Shown here: positions 53,179 to 61,479 of the stretch, piece by piece
Layout of the letters: every line of letters begins with the position of its first letter
How positions within the stretch are numbered: position 1 is the stretch's first letter
Assembly (NCBI GenBank): GCA_947177775.1
Contig: CAMWVS010000011.1
Location: forward strand, 1-61,479
DNA: 61,479 nt
Direction: 5' to 3'
Source: an uncultured Prevotella sp.
GTDB taxonomy: Bacteria > Bacteroidota > Bacteroidia > Bacteroidales > Bacteroidaceae
The notes under the pieces: model-generated
Told to the model about the DNA's origin: nothing
Seen by the model: only the letters and a program-made list of their open reading frames with translations
The model's database searches: none
Translations under genes and position numbers: made by a program

Positions 53179-54675
53179 ATGTCATCACTCAAATCATTAG
53201 CCAAAGACACCGCCATATATGGCCTGAGCAGTATCGTGGCACGCTTCGTCAACTATCTGCTTGTTCCGATACAGACCGCCCGCTTCACCGCAGAAGGCGG
53301 CCAGTACGGCGTGATAACAAACGTCTATGCCTACACGGCCCTTCTCATCATCATCCTTACCTACGGAATGGAAACAACTTTCTTCCGTTTCATGAACAAG
53401 GAAGGCGAGGACCCGCGCCGCGTCTACTCCACCACGCTGCGCATGGTGGGCGCTACGTCGGTCCTGTTCTGCGCGATGGTGGTTCTCTTCCGAAACCAGA
53501 TAGCGTCACTGATGGGCTATGGCGACCATCCCGAATATGTATGGGTGCTGTTCGTGACCGTTGCCATCGACGCCTTCTCGGCCATACTCTTTGCCTATCT
53601 GAGGTGTATCCACAGGCCTGTGAAGTTTGCATCGCTGAAGATCATCAATATCCTGATGAACGTCACGCTCAACGTCCTCTATCTCATCGTCCTGCCGGCT
53701 CTGCAGCTCAATCCACTCGGAATCTACGACGGAAACTTCCGGCTTGACGTAGCATGGGTATTCTACATCAACATGTTCTGCACCGTGGCAACGCTGCTGA
53801 TGCTCTGCAAGGAACTGCGCGGAATCACGGCAGGATTCGACGGCGGCATCTGCCGCCGGATGCTCGGCTACACATGGCCCATACTCGTGATGGGACTGGC
53901 CGGCCAGCTCAATCAGTGTGTGTCTCAGATAATCTTCCCCTATCTCTACGACGGAACGCCGCAGGAGGCCGAAACGCAGCTCGGAATCTACGGAGCATGT
54001 ATAAAGATAGCCATGATCATGGTCATGATAACGCAGGCATTCCGCTTCGCCTACGAACCTTTCGTTTTCGGAAAGGCAAAAGACAGCGACAACCGCACAA
54101 CCTACGCAACGGCCATGAAGTACTACGTCATTTTCACGCTGCTGGCTTTTCTCTGCGTGATGGGCTATATCGGCGTGCTGCGCTACATCGTAGGTCCGAG
54201 CTACTGGCCCGGACTGAGGGTCGTCCCCATTGTCATGGCAGCAGAAATAATGTTCGGCGTATTCTTCAATCTTTCCTTCTGGTATAAGCTCACCGACCGG
54301 ACCATCTGGGGAGCGTGGTTCTCCGGAATAGGATGCGTAATCCTCGTGGCCATGGACATAATGCTCATACCGCGCATCGGCTATATGGCCTGCGCATGGG
54401 CCGGCTTCGCCGCCTACGGAGCATCAATGCTCATATCCTACTTTGTAGGCCAGCGCTACTATCCGATAGCCTATCCCATGGGCACAATCCTATCCTACGT
54501 GGCCTTGGCTGCCGTACTTTTCGGCGCCATCAGCATATCAAACGGCTGTCTGCCGCTGCCCGCCGCCATCGCGGTGAACACGCTGTTCATCCTCATCTTC
54601 GCCGCAGTCATCGTCCGCCGAGACTTCCCGCTGGCCTCGCTGCCGGTCATCGGCCGCCACTTCAGGAAGAAATGA
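53179..54675 (+). CDS. oligosaccharide flippase family protein
   Basis: The 498-residue protein has about 14 membrane helices and a MOP/MATE-like start (MSSLKSLAKDTAIYGLSSIV, ARFVNYLLVPIQTARFT). Polysaccharide-biosynthesis segments follow, such as YTWPILVMGLAGQLNQCVSQ and IGVLRYIVGPSYWPGLRVV. It probably flips a lipid-linked glycan across the inner membrane. No glycosyltransferases are adjacent, so the glycan is unknown. Confidence 0.88.
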   Translation: MSSLKSLAKDTAIYGLSSIVARFVNYLLVPIQTARFTAEGGQYGVITNVYAYTALLIIILTYGMETTFFRFMNKEGEDPRRVYSTTLRMVGATSVLFCAMVVLFRNQIASLMGYGDHPEYVWVLFVTVAIDAFSAILFAYLRCIHRPVKFASLKIINILMNVTLNVLYLIVLPALQLNPLGIYDGNFRLDVAWVFYINMFCTVATLLMLCKELRGITAGFDGGICRRMLGYTWPILVMGLAGQLNQCVSQIIFPYLYDGTPQEAETQLGIYGACIKIAMIMVMITQAFRFAYEPFVFGKAKDSDNRTTYATAMKYYVIFTLLAFLCVMGYIGVLRYIVGPSYWPGLRVVPIVMAAEIMFGVFFNLSFWYKLTDRTIWGAWFSGIGCVILVAMDIMLIPRIGYMACAWAGFAAYGASMLISYFVGQRYYPIAYPMGTILSYVALAAVLFGAISISNGCLPLPAAIAVNTLFILIFAAVIVRRDFPLASLPVIGRHFRKK

Positions 54676-54680
54676 GAATC

Positions 54681-54757
54681 CTCCCATAACTCCTATAAAA
54701 TCCCATAACTCCCATAACCTCCCATTACTCCCATAAAATCCCATAACTCCCATAAAA
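54681..54757. repeat. CCCATAA-rich tandem array before the S46 peptidase gene
   Basis: About seven CCCAT units in 77 bases are built from CTCCCATAACTCCCATAA-type variants. They lie between the flippase stop and the peptidase ATG (54782). They are related to the array at 37884-37988. Two further CCCATAA words are near 53102-53120. Confidence 0.85.
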
Positions 54758-54781
54758 AAAGAACCAAACAATAAATTCATT

Positions 54782-56896
54782 ATGAAAAAAATCACATTAG
54801 CAATGGCATCTCTCCTCGCCATGACCTCAGCGAAGGCCGACGAAGGAATGTGGATGCTCTACAACCTGCCGCAGGCTGTATATCAGCAGATGCAGGCAGA
54901 GGGGTTTGAAATGCCCTACGAGGGGCTTTACAGTGACAAGAACGCCATCAAGAACGCCGTTGTCAACTTCAGCGGCTACTGCTCCGGCGTGGTTGTCTCA
55001 CCGGACGGACTCGTTTTCACCAACCACCACTGCGGCTTTGAGGCCATCCGCAGCCATTCCACAGTCGAACACGACTACATGCTCAACGGTTTCTACGCCA
55101 AGTCCTTCGAGGAAGAGCTGCCGAACAAGGACATGTTTGTCAGCTTCATGGTAGAGCAGTGTGACGTGACCGGCAAACTGGACAGTCTCGGCATCAACAG
55201 TCTGAAACCGTCAGAACAGGAAGTTTTTCTCGACTCAATAGAGAATGCATGGTCCAAAGCCGTCCACGCCGCAGACTCCACACTGCGCCTCGAGGTCAAG
55301 CCCTACTACGAGGGCAACAAGTATTACGCCACCACCTATCGCGACTTCCGCGACCTGCGTCTGGTATTCACCATACCCAAGTCGATGGGAAAATACGGCG
55401 GTGAGACAGACAACTGGATGTGGCCACGCCAGACATGCGACTTCTCCGTGTTCCGCATCTATGCCGACCCGAAGACAAACGGACCTGCCGAATATAGCGA
55501 GAATAACGTTCCATACCATCCGGAATCATGGGCTCCCGTATCGCTGGACGGCTATCGCGACAGCGATTTCTCCATGACTATCGGCTATCCCGGAAGCACC
55601 AACCGCTATCTTTCGTCCTACGGCATACGCCTGCGCCGCGACGCCATCAACGAACCGAGAGCCCAGGTGCGCGGCGTAAAACAGGAGATCATGGCCAAGC
55701 ACATGCGCGCCGACGAAGCCGTACGTATCAAGTATGATTCAAAATATGCCACAAGTTCCAACTACTGGAAGAACTCTATCGGCATGAACAAGTGTATCGA
55801 CAGTATCCGCCTCATCCAGCAAAAAGCTGACTTCGAGCAGAAGATACGCCACTATCAGGACTCTACGGGCTACCTGAAGGACAAACTTGATTTCACTGCG
55901 CTGGGACGACTCTACGGCAACAACATGGATGCCCGCCGCGCCTACACTCTCTTCACCGAAACGTTCTTCGGAACCAACGAGCTGGCCACACGCGCCATCC
56001 GTGTCCACAACGGTATGGAAGTCAACGGACCGGAAAACAAGAAAAGCAAACAGTATGCTCTTTTCAAGGACAACAGCGACAAATGGGACGAGGCAACGGA
56101 CAAGGAGGTCTTTGCCGCATTGCTGAAGAACTACCGCGAGCAGGTTGACGCGAAATATCTGCCGAAGTTCTACAAGACCATAGACAGCCGGTTCGGTGGC
56201 GACTACACCAGATACGTTGACTACGTATGGGCTAATTCCATTCTGATGAAGAGCGGAAAGAAGCTGTATGTCAACAAGAAGAGCTTCATGAAAGACTGCG
56301 GTGTGGAAATGGGAATGGACATAACAGAGATTCTGACCGATCTCGCACAAGCCGTCAAAGCCCCCAGGGATTCCATCAACATGCAGGAACGCTGGCTTTG
56401 TGCGGCCAAGCTGCGCATGGAACAGGACATGCCCCACTATAGCGACGCCAACTTCACGATGCGTCTGAGCTATGGTCAGGTGGGCGGTTTTCTGCTTGGC
56501 GGCAAACCGTCGGGCTACTATACGGCAGCCCCGAGCATAGTAGAGAAAATGAAGAAGGGCGACAGCATGGCCGACTATTTTGCCGAGCCAATCATGCACG
56601 AACTGCTCTCGTCAAAGGATTTCTCACCCTATAGCGACAAGACTACAGGCGACATGCACCTCTGTTTCCTCACCAACAACGACATCACAGGAGGAAACAG
56701 CGGTTCGCCGATGTTCAACGGCAAGGGACAGCTCATCGGACTTGCTTTCGACGGCAACTGGGACAGCCTGTCGAGCGACCTGCTCTTCGATTCCCACCTG
56801 GCCCGTTGCATCGGTGTGGACATCCGTTACGTCCTCTTCATGATGGACCGCTGGGGTCACGCCGACCGTCTTCTGAAGGAAATCAACGCAAAATAA
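54782..56896 (+). CDS. S46-family dipeptidyl-peptidase (DPP7-like)
   Basis: The 704-residue periplasmic serine peptidase has a signal peptide (MKKITLAMASLLAMTSAKA, cleaved before DEGMW). The catalytic His lies in FTNHHCGFEAIRSH (about His83). The nucleophile is in ITGGNSGSPMFNGKG. Eighteen residues after that serine the sequence reads AFDGNW; in this family Gly at this site is linked to hydrophobic P1 preference (DPP7) and Arg to acidic P1 (DPP11), so DPP7-type specificity is inferred. Such enzymes supply dipeptides to peptide-using Bacteroidales. Confidence 0.93.
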   Translation: MKKITLAMASLLAMTSAKADEGMWMLYNLPQAVYQQMQAEGFEMPYEGLYSDKNAIKNAVVNFSGYCSGVVVSPDGLVFTNHHCGFEAIRSHSTVEHDYMLNGFYAKSFEEELPNKDMFVSFMVEQCDVTGKLDSLGINSLKPSEQEVFLDSIENAWSKAVHAADSTLRLEVKPYYEGNKYYATTYRDFRDLRLVFTIPKSMGKYGGETDNWMWPRQTCDFSVFRIYADPKTNGPAEYSENNVPYHPESWAPVSLDGYRDSDFSMTIGYPGSTNRYLSSYGIRLRRDAINEPRAQVRGVKQEIMAKHMRADEAVRIKYDSKYATSSNYWKNSIGMNKCIDSIRLIQQKADFEQKIRHYQDSTGYLKDKLDFTALGRLYGNNMDARRAYTLFTETFFGTNELATRAIRVHNGMEVNGPENKKSKQYALFKDNSDKWDEATDKEVFAALLKNYREQVDAKYLPKFYKTIDSRFGGDYTRYVDYVWANSILMKSGKKLYVNKKSFMKDCGVEMGMDITEILTDLAQAVKAPRDSINMQERWLCAAKLRMEQDMPHYSDANFTMRLSYGQVGGFLLGGKPSGYYTAAPSIVEKMKKGDSMADYFAEPIMHELLSSKDFSPYSDKTTGDMHLCFLTNNDITGGNSGSPMFNGKGQLIGLAFDGNWDSLSSDLLFDSHLARCIGVDIRYVLFMMDRWGHADRLLKEINAK

Positions 56897-56918
56897 GATT
56901 CTGACAAGGAAGATTAAA

Positions 56919-57012
56919 GGAGAAAGAAGAAGATAAAGGGAGATAAAGGACAACGGTCTTTGTCGTGAACAAGACATACGTCCTTTATCTCCCTTTATCT
57001 TTTTCTTTCTCC
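56919..57012 (+). terminator. long-armed hairpin between convergent S46 and alkyltransferase genes
   Basis: 33-base arms (56919-56951, 56980-57012) with one mismatch, a G-U pair in plus RNA, enclose a 28-base loop. The left arm is pure purine apart from four T and the final C (AAAGAAGAAGATAAAGGGAG). A long pyrimidine tract follows up to the convergent gene's stop at 57037. Confidence 0.7.
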
Positions 57013-57036
57013 CTCTCTATCTCCTTTTTTCTCCCT

Positions 57037-57582
57037 CTATCTTCTTTCTTCTCTGTATCCTTCGGCCACGCCGGCCTCCAGTTCTAAAAGGAAGCGCTTG
57101 GCCTCCAGTCCGCCGGAATAGCCCGTAAAACGGTTGTCGATGCCTATCACACGGTGACAGGGGATTATGATTGGCATGGGGTTGGAACCTATCGCCGAGG
57201 AGACGGCACGCAGAGCGTCAGGCCGTCCCATCCGGACCGCCACGTGTGTGTAAGTCACCGTCGTTCCATAGTCTATCGTCTGCAACTGCTGCCATACACT
57301 ACGCTGGAATTCACTGCCGGCCATCATCATCGGGATGGTGAACTTACGGCGGCGACCGTCAAAATATTCGTCCAACTGACGGGCGGCCATATCAATGACA
57401 CTGCTGTCTCCCTCAACGATTGTCGCCCCGGTGAGACGCTCCGTACGTCGCATGATATGTATATGTGATTTCCCTTCGACCCAGTCACACAGGCACAACC
57501 TGTCGCCCAATGAGCCGAGTACGAGCGTACCGCAAGGTGATGTGTACATGCTTGTAAGAATATGCGGTCTGCCTTTTGTCAT
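57037..57582 (-). CDS. ogt: methylated-DNA-[protein]-cysteine S-methyltransferase
   Basis: The 181-residue repair protein was started at 57582 (MTKGRPHILTSMYTSPCGTL); the longer frame upstream is non-coding leader. It shows the DNA-binding helix region SVWQQLQTIDYGTTVTYTHV, the active-site cysteine in PMPIIIPCHRVIG and the closing GYSGGLEAKRFLLELE. It removes O6-alkyl groups from guanine by irreversible transfer to the cysteine. Confidence 0.94.
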   Translation of the reverse strand: MTKGRPHILTSMYTSPCGTLVLGSLGDRLCLCDWVEGKSHIHIMRRTERLTGATIVEGDSSVIDMAARQLDEYFDGRRRKFTIPMMMAGSEFQRSVWQQLQTIDYGTTVTYTHVAVRMGRPDALRAVSSAIGSNPMPIIIPCHRVIGIDNRFTGYSGGLEAKRFLLELEAGVAEGYREERR

Positions 57583-57690
57583 AAATACTATTATTCTGTC
57601 CTTAAACCTCGTTATTTTTTTCGGACTGCAAAGATAGCAAATCATGCCGATAAAACGCTGTTCAAATGGCGAAAAAACAGGTCTGTTTGT

Positions 57691-57721
57691 TTTGTTCTTA
57701 ACACAGTTTGCTGTATCTTTG
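57691..57721 (+). promoter_or_regulatory. promoter of the PfkB kinase gene
   Basis: TTTG (57691-57694), a 19-base spacer and TATCTTTG (57714-57721) match the consensus perfectly. The initiation region ATCTTTGCAGAAA recurs 66 bases later (57781-57793) without a -33 element. Confidence 0.82.
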
Positions 57722-57741
57722 CAGAAAATTTGCTGCGCTCG

Positions 57742-57767
57742 GCAATGCAAGAGCAAGCTCTTATTGC
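57742..57767 (+). other. hairpin in the PfkB kinase mRNA leader
   Basis: GCAAT-gc-AAGAGC pairs with GCTCTT-ATTGC around an AA turn, between the promoter and the ATG at 57807. It may be a leader structure. No riboswitch class was recognised. Confidence 0.4.
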
Positions 57768-57806
57768 ACTCACTGGCAGCATCTTTGCAGAAATATCTAA
57801 CATACT

Positions 57807-58745
57807 ATGCGCAAGGTAATAGGAATAGGAGAAACAGTTCTCGACATCATCTTTAAGAACGACAGACCGATTGGCGCAGTGCCGGGAGGCTCAGTCTTCA
57901 ACGGCATCATCTCGCTCGGACGTGCCGGTGTCAACACGACATTCATAGGAGAGGCCGGCAACGACCGCGTGGGGCGCAGCACGACTGATTTTCTACGCGC
58001 CAACGGCGTCAATGCTGACAACATAAACGTCTATCCGGGCAGCAAATCGCCCATCTCACTGGCCTTTCTCGACGACAACAACGACGCTGAATACATATTC
58101 TACAAGGACCACCCCCACGACCGTCTGGACTTCGTCTATCCCGACGTCCAGCGTGATGATGTGGTCATGTTCGGCTCCTACTATGCCGTCAATCCGGTTA
58201 TCCGGCCTCAGGTGGCCGGCTTTCTCGAACACGCCCGCAGCCGCGGGGCGATTCTCTACTATGACGTGAACTTCCGTGCCTCCCACCTCAGTGAGGTGAT
58301 GAAACTCACGCCAAACATTCTTGAAAACCTCGAATATGCCGATATCGTTCGCGGAAGCCGCGACGACTTTGAAGTCATGTTCCGCAAGACGGACCCTGAC
58401 GTCATCTACCGCAGCGAAGTGGCGTTCTACACCAAGAAATTCATCTGCACACAAGGAGCACTGCCTGTCGAGCTGCGTGCCGAGGGCGGACTGTCCAAGC
58501 AGTATCCTGTCATTGAGACTTCAACGGTAAGCACAATCGGAGCAGGCGACAATTTCAATGCCGGCTTCGTCTACGGACTTATCCGATATGGCATAACCCG
58601 CGACACCATCGACGCCGGCCTGACGCCCGAACAATGGGACAACGTCATCGGCTGTGCCCAGATGTTCTCGGCCAACTGCTGCCAAAGCATCAACAACTCC
58701 ATAGACCCTGAGTTCGGAGCGAAAATGAAAGCTCAACTGACATAA
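57807..58745 (+). CDS. PfkB-family carbohydrate kinase
   Basis: The 312-residue ribokinase-fold enzyme has GIGETVLDIIFKNDRPIGAV at the start, GGSVFNGIISLGRAGVNTTF with the substrate-binding GG, and the catalytic signature TIGAGDNFNAGFVYGL with the base Asp. It phosphorylates a sugar or nucleoside, and Bacteroidetes members of this form are usually called fructokinases or adenosine-kinase-like. The specificity cannot be settled here. It has its own promoter and precedes the flavodiiron gene. Confidence 0.9.
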   Translation: MRKVIGIGETVLDIIFKNDRPIGAVPGGSVFNGIISLGRAGVNTTFIGEAGNDRVGRSTTDFLRANGVNADNINVYPGSKSPISLAFLDDNNDAEYIFYKDHPHDRLDFVYPDVQRDDVVMFGSYYAVNPVIRPQVAGFLEHARSRGAILYYDVNFRASHLSEVMKLTPNILENLEYADIVRGSRDDFEVMFRKTDPDVIYRSEVAFYTKKFICTQGALPVELRAEGGLSKQYPVIETSTVSTIGAGDNFNAGFVYGLIRYGITRDTIDAGLTPEQWDNVIGCAQMFSANCCQSINNSIDPEFGAKMKAQLT

Positions 58746-58802
58746 AACCCCAACTGAAACCCAACCCTCAGAAGATGAGATGGTGTATCAAAATATATAA
58801 TC

Positions 58803-60026
58803 ATGCAACAGATCACAGACAATCTTTTCTATGTCGGCGTCAACGACCGCAACAAGAACCTCTTTGAGGGCCTTTGGCCGCTGCCGGACGGAGTTTCCTA
58901 CAACTCCTACCTCATCTGCGACGACAAGGTGTGCCTCGTAGATACCGTTGAAGTAGACTTCTTCATGGCCTACATCAAGAACATTCAGGACGTTCTCGGC
59001 GACCGCCGGATCGACTATCTCGTAGTCAACCACATGGAACCGGACCACAGCGGAGCAATCGAACTCATAAGAAAATACTACCCCGACGTCCAGATCATCG
59101 GCAACAAAAAAACGTTCGCCATGATGGAAGGCTTCTACGGAATCTCCGACTGCTGCGTGGAGGTAAAGAACGGCGACACCATCGACCTCGGCCACCACAC
59201 TCTCAGCTTCGTCATGACGCCCATGGTCCACTGGCCCGAGACTATGATGACGCTCATGACCACAAACGCCGTGGAGGAAAACGCAGCCAGGGAAACCGTG
59301 CTTTTCTCCGGCGACGCTTTCGGATGCTTCGGAGCGCTCAACGGAGGCATCATCGACTCACAGATAAACTGCGACGGATTCTGGCTCGAGATGGTACGCT
59401 ACTACTCCAACATCGTAGGCAAATACGGCACTCCGGTGCAGAACGCGCTGAAAAAGCTCGCCGGCGTAAGCCTCAGCTACATCTGCTCCACCCACGGCCC
59501 AGTATGGCATGAGCATATCGCCCGCGTTGTCGGCATGTATGACCGCATGAGCCGTTATGAGACGGAGCCGGGACTGGTCATCTGCTACGGAACGATGTAC
59601 GGCAACACCGAGCGTGCCGCCGAAGTGATAGCACGCGCCGCAAGCGAGGCCGGAGTGAAGAACATTGTCATGTATAACGTCTCGAAGACACACCATTCCT
59701 ACATCATCCGCGACGTCTTCCGCTACCGCGGTCTCATTGTCGGAGCACCCACCTACAACACGGGACTATATCACGAGATGAACGTTCTTCTTGACGAGCT
59801 TTCCAACCGTGACATCAAAGACCACTCCATCGGATGGTTCGGAAGCTACGCATGGGCGAGCAAGGCCGTCACGAAGATTGCCGAATGGAACGAGAACCAT
59901 CTCCACTTCACGCCGGTTGGCACGCCAGTGGAAATACGCCAGAGCCTCGACGCAACGACCACGGAACAATGCGTGGCGCTGGGAAGAGAGATGGCAAAGG
60001 CACTCTTGCAGAGCGAGAGTCTTTAG
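58803..60026 (+). CDS. flavodiiron protein (FprA family A-type flavoprotein)
   Basis: The 407-residue protein has an N-terminal metallo-beta-lactamase-like diiron domain with His77-x-Glu79-x-Asp81-His82 (HMEPDHSGAI), then MTPMVHWPETMMTL, FSGDAFGCFG and STHGPVWHEH. A C-terminal flavodoxin domain (VICYGTMYGNTERAAEVIAR, IVGAPTYNTG) binds FMN. The enzyme reduces O2 and/or NO to protect anaerobes. It needs a rubredoxin or similar donor, not seen here. Confidence 0.95.
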   Translation: MQQITDNLFYVGVNDRNKNLFEGLWPLPDGVSYNSYLICDDKVCLVDTVEVDFFMAYIKNIQDVLGDRRIDYLVVNHMEPDHSGAIELIRKYYPDVQIIGNKKTFAMMEGFYGISDCCVEVKNGDTIDLGHHTLSFVMTPMVHWPETMMTLMTTNAVEENAARETVLFSGDAFGCFGALNGGIIDSQINCDGFWLEMVRYYSNIVGKYGTPVQNALKKLAGVSLSYICSTHGPVWHEHIARVVGMYDRMSRYETEPGLVICYGTMYGNTERAAEVIARAASEAGVKNIVMYNVSKTHHSYIIRDVFRYRGLIVGAPTYNTGLYHEMNVLLDELSNRDIKDHSIGWFGSYAWASKAVTKIAEWNENHLHFTPVGTPVEIRQSLDATTTEQCVALGREMAKALLQSESL

Positions 60027-60033
60027 AGCCAAA

Positions 60034-60074
60034 GGAGTTATCGCTCCCGAGCGATTGCAGGGAGCGACAACTCC
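60034..60074 (+). terminator. terminator hairpin after the flavodiiron gene
   Basis: 15-base arms GGAGTTATCGCTCCC and GGGAGCGACAACTCC (one mismatch) flank an 11-base loop, 8 bases after the stop codon. No T-run follows; A8 occurs at 60083-60090. Confidence 0.6.
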
Positions 60075-60539
60075 TTAACCCCAAAAAAAACATGACAAAA
60101 ACCGTCAGAAACACTCCTGAAACAGCATCAGGAATGGCCTCTGCGAAAAATATTTCACCAGAGGACGCAAATAACGCAATCTCGCGCGTGCAAGCATAAC
60201 CGACTGTAAAGCAAACAGTTGCATCGTTTTTTCGCAATCTGTGCAATTTCAGATAGCCGAAAAACCGCTTTTTCAGACCAAAAAATGAGGATTTTCCATG
60301 CCGTAAGGGCCTCCCGGGGTTGCAACGGGGCCATTATTGCATTGCAACAAGGCCACCGTTGCAAGATGACAACGGCCCCGTTGCAACCCCGGGAGGCCCT
60401 TACGGCAAATCCACCACCTTTCCGTCATGCTTCAGGCGCCTTTCCGCCGCTCTGGAACACGATTTTCATTTGTCACCGTTTTTCACACAACAATGTTTAC
60501 AGAAGAGCTGTTTCCCCCACCCCGGTATCTCCAACACCA
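60075..60539. other. intergenic region with element copy 3
   Basis: The 465-base gap lies between the convergent flavodiiron and LOG-like genes. It contains the perfect 107-bp palindrome (60300-60406). A 35-codon ATG frame at 60092-60199 has no family resemblance and is doubtful. Open frames across the palindrome are considered artefacts. Confidence 0.55.
60300..60406. repeat. 107-bp palindromic element, copy 3
   Basis: Left arm 60300-60332 (begins GCCGTAAGGGCCTCCCGGGG) and right arm 60374-60406 (ends CGGGAGGCCCTTACGGC) form a perfect 33-bp inverted repeat around a 41-base centre. Centre and inner arms repeat a roughly 22-base unit (TTGCAACGGGGCC / TTGCAACAAGGCC). Arms differ from copy 1 at several positions, yet both arms of each copy agree with each other. 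Confidence 0.95.
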
Positions 60540-61073
60540 TCAACTCTCCAGAAGACTGACCATCTCCTCAAGGCTTCCGGCCACCTGTATGCGGTTTCGC
60601 CAATCGCCCCTGACCATTCCGCGGTTCTGAAGATCGTCGAGAAGGGCAATGAGAGAGTTCCAGAAGCCCTTTATGTTATAGAGAACTACGCGCTTTGAAT
60701 GATAACCGATTGTGCCGGCGGCAGCCACGGTGAATATTTCGTCAAGCGTACCGATGCCGCCCGGCAGGGCGATGAAGACATCGCTTCGGGCGACCATCAG
60801 GTCCTTGCGGTCGCTGAGATTGTCGCAAGGAATGTGCACATCAATGTGGGCACTCGTCCGCCCACGCTCCTCCACCTTCGTCGGGACAACTCCCACGGTC
60901 GTCGCGCCATGGTTGCGGGCCGTCCGCCCGATACACTCCATCAGCCCCATGTCACATCCGCCGAACACTATCGTGTGGCCGCTCTCGCCGGCCCAGCGTC
61001 CGAGTTCTTCGGTTGCGGTGAAGAAATCGGGGTCGATGGCGCTGTTGGCCGAACAGAATACACAGATTTTCAT
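60540..61073 (-). CDS. LOG-family protein (TIGR00730-type Rossmann fold)
   Basis: The 177-residue protein was started at 61073 (MKICVFCSANSAIDPDFFTA). It has the lysine decarboxylase-like/LOG fold: TIVFGGCDMGLMECIGRTAR and the signature ALPGGIGTLDEIFTV (PGGxGTxxE). Proteins with this motif act as nucleotide 5'-monophosphate phosphoribohydrolases, as in plant LOG and bacterial YgdH/PpnN-like enzymes. The bacterial substrate (AMP or a modified nucleotide) is not certain. A perfect promoter is at 61114-61144. Confidence 0.9.
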   Translation of the reverse strand: MKICVFCSANSAIDPDFFTATEELGRWAGESGHTIVFGGCDMGLMECIGRTARNHGATTVGVVPTKVEERGRTSAHIDVHIPCDNLSDRKDLMVARSDVFIALPGGIGTLDEIFTVAAAGTIGYHSKRVVLYNIKGFWNSLIALLDDLQNRGMVRGDWRNRIQVAGSLEEMVSLLES

Positions 61074-61113
61074 AAGATATCGCAATATTATTGTTATTAT
61101 ATAGTACGAAGCG

Positions 61114-61144
61114 CAAAGATACGGAGAATTTTATTAAAAGCAAA
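61114..61144 (-). promoter_or_regulatory. promoter of the LOG-family gene
   Basis: On minus, TTTG (61144-61141), a 19-base spacer and TATCTTTG (61121-61114) match the consensus perfectly, with a leader of about 35 bases. Confidence 0.82.
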
Positions 61145-61331
61145 GACGCAAAGGATTTTCCGGAATACAGAAAGGAAAAGCTGGTATGATGTATCGTTCA
61201 TCAGTACCAAAAAATGAGAGTAAATTCTTTTGTTCAGCCTTTAGAAAGAGAGCCATATGTATCTGATTAATAATGCAAAGTTAACATTTTCAAAAACGGC
61301 AATAGTACCGATTATCATGTATGCCAAATAA

Positions 61332-61479
61332 TCAATAGGAACCGACATTGACAACTTTGATTTTATGATTTCTCCATTCAATTTCTTCCTGTTGGTCGTT
61401 GGTGATAACGAGGAGGTTGTCGCAGTGGAGTTCTTCGGCGGCTTCGACGAGGGCATCGAGTTCGCGTTTGCGGGTTTTC
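61332..61479 (-). CDS. C-terminal end of an ATP-binding protein (AAA/DUF4143-like)
   Basis: The final 48 codons of a gene that enters from the right edge read KTRKRELDALVEAAEELHCD, NLLVITNDQQEEIEWRNHKI, KVVNVGSY and TGA at 61334-61332. The pattern R-E-L-x-A-L-x-E-A-x-E-x-L-x-C.N.L.ITND..EEIE....IKVV is the usual end of DUF4143-type AAA ATPases of Bacteroidetes, which close with a nuclease-like fold. The gene is too short here to say more. The stretch 61145-61331 shows no gene. Confidence 0.65.
   Translation of the reverse strand, partial: KTRKRELDALVEAAEELHCDNLLVITNDQQEEIEWRNHKIKVVNVGSY

Noticed and set aside
60092..60199. 35-codon ATG frame after the flavodiiron gene
   Set aside because: No family resemblance and no promoter; it is kept only as a note in the intergenic entry.

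Overview
The window looks like a chromosomal segment of a Bacteroidales bacterium, most likely Prevotellaceae. The evidence is: a dozen promoters matching the Bacteroidetes consensus TTTG-N19-21-TAnnTTTG; families largely restricted to the phylum (DUF2851, DUF4252, LruC/DUF4842 lipoproteins, a Smalltalk peptide, an S46 dipeptidyl-peptidase, HU-like and RteC-like proteins); and the general gene repertoire. No rRNA, CRISPR array or intact transposase is visible. One tRNA (anticodon CAT) is present.

Left end (1-6140): an accessory, visibly more AT-rich stretch. It holds the start of an AlbA_2-type protein, a tyrosine integrase split by a frameshift, a cluster of hairpins that may be a structured RNA, and a four-gene cassette (two-helix membrane protein with a histidine cluster, ECF sigma factor, outer-membrane beta-barrel with plug, dicluster ferredoxin) behind its own promoter. 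From 6165 on, the sequence is GC-richer core chromosome: an esterase, DUF2851, a thioesterase, dprA and dusB, then a minus-strand run (Ca2+-ATPase, ribF, CPBP protease, NUDIX), tRNA, argB, speA, aroK and topA.

Middle (23.5-46 kb): a beta-solenoid-like LruC lipoprotein beside an ECF sigma/anti-sigma/DUF4252 operon, a VanX-like peptidase, a THUMP-like methyltransferase, an OmpA protein, a GNAT protein, parE, two tandem Na+-dependent transporters, a helix-hairpin-helix protein, an anaerobic sulfatase-maturating enzyme, a C-terminal-processing protease, and the tight ruvB-coaD-ybeY operon.

Right part (46-61.5 kb): a small accessory module (RteC-like protein, M15 peptidase, HU-like protein, 30-residue Smalltalk peptide), a second LruC lipoprotein, an SpmA/SpmB-like membrane protein, a flippase, an S46 peptidase, an alkyltransferase, a PfkB kinase, a flavodiiron protein, a LOG-like protein and the tail of an ATPase.

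The most interesting content is non-coding. A 107-bp palindromic element occurs three times with exactly the same length. Two copies have perfect 33-bp arms around a diverged 41-nt centre, and two share a further block downstream. There is also a 5 x 22-bp array of small palindromes before dprA, CCCATAA-rich arrays in front of two genes, a GC-rich hairpin repeat that supplies the parE start codon, and a set of unusually long hairpins at gene ends.
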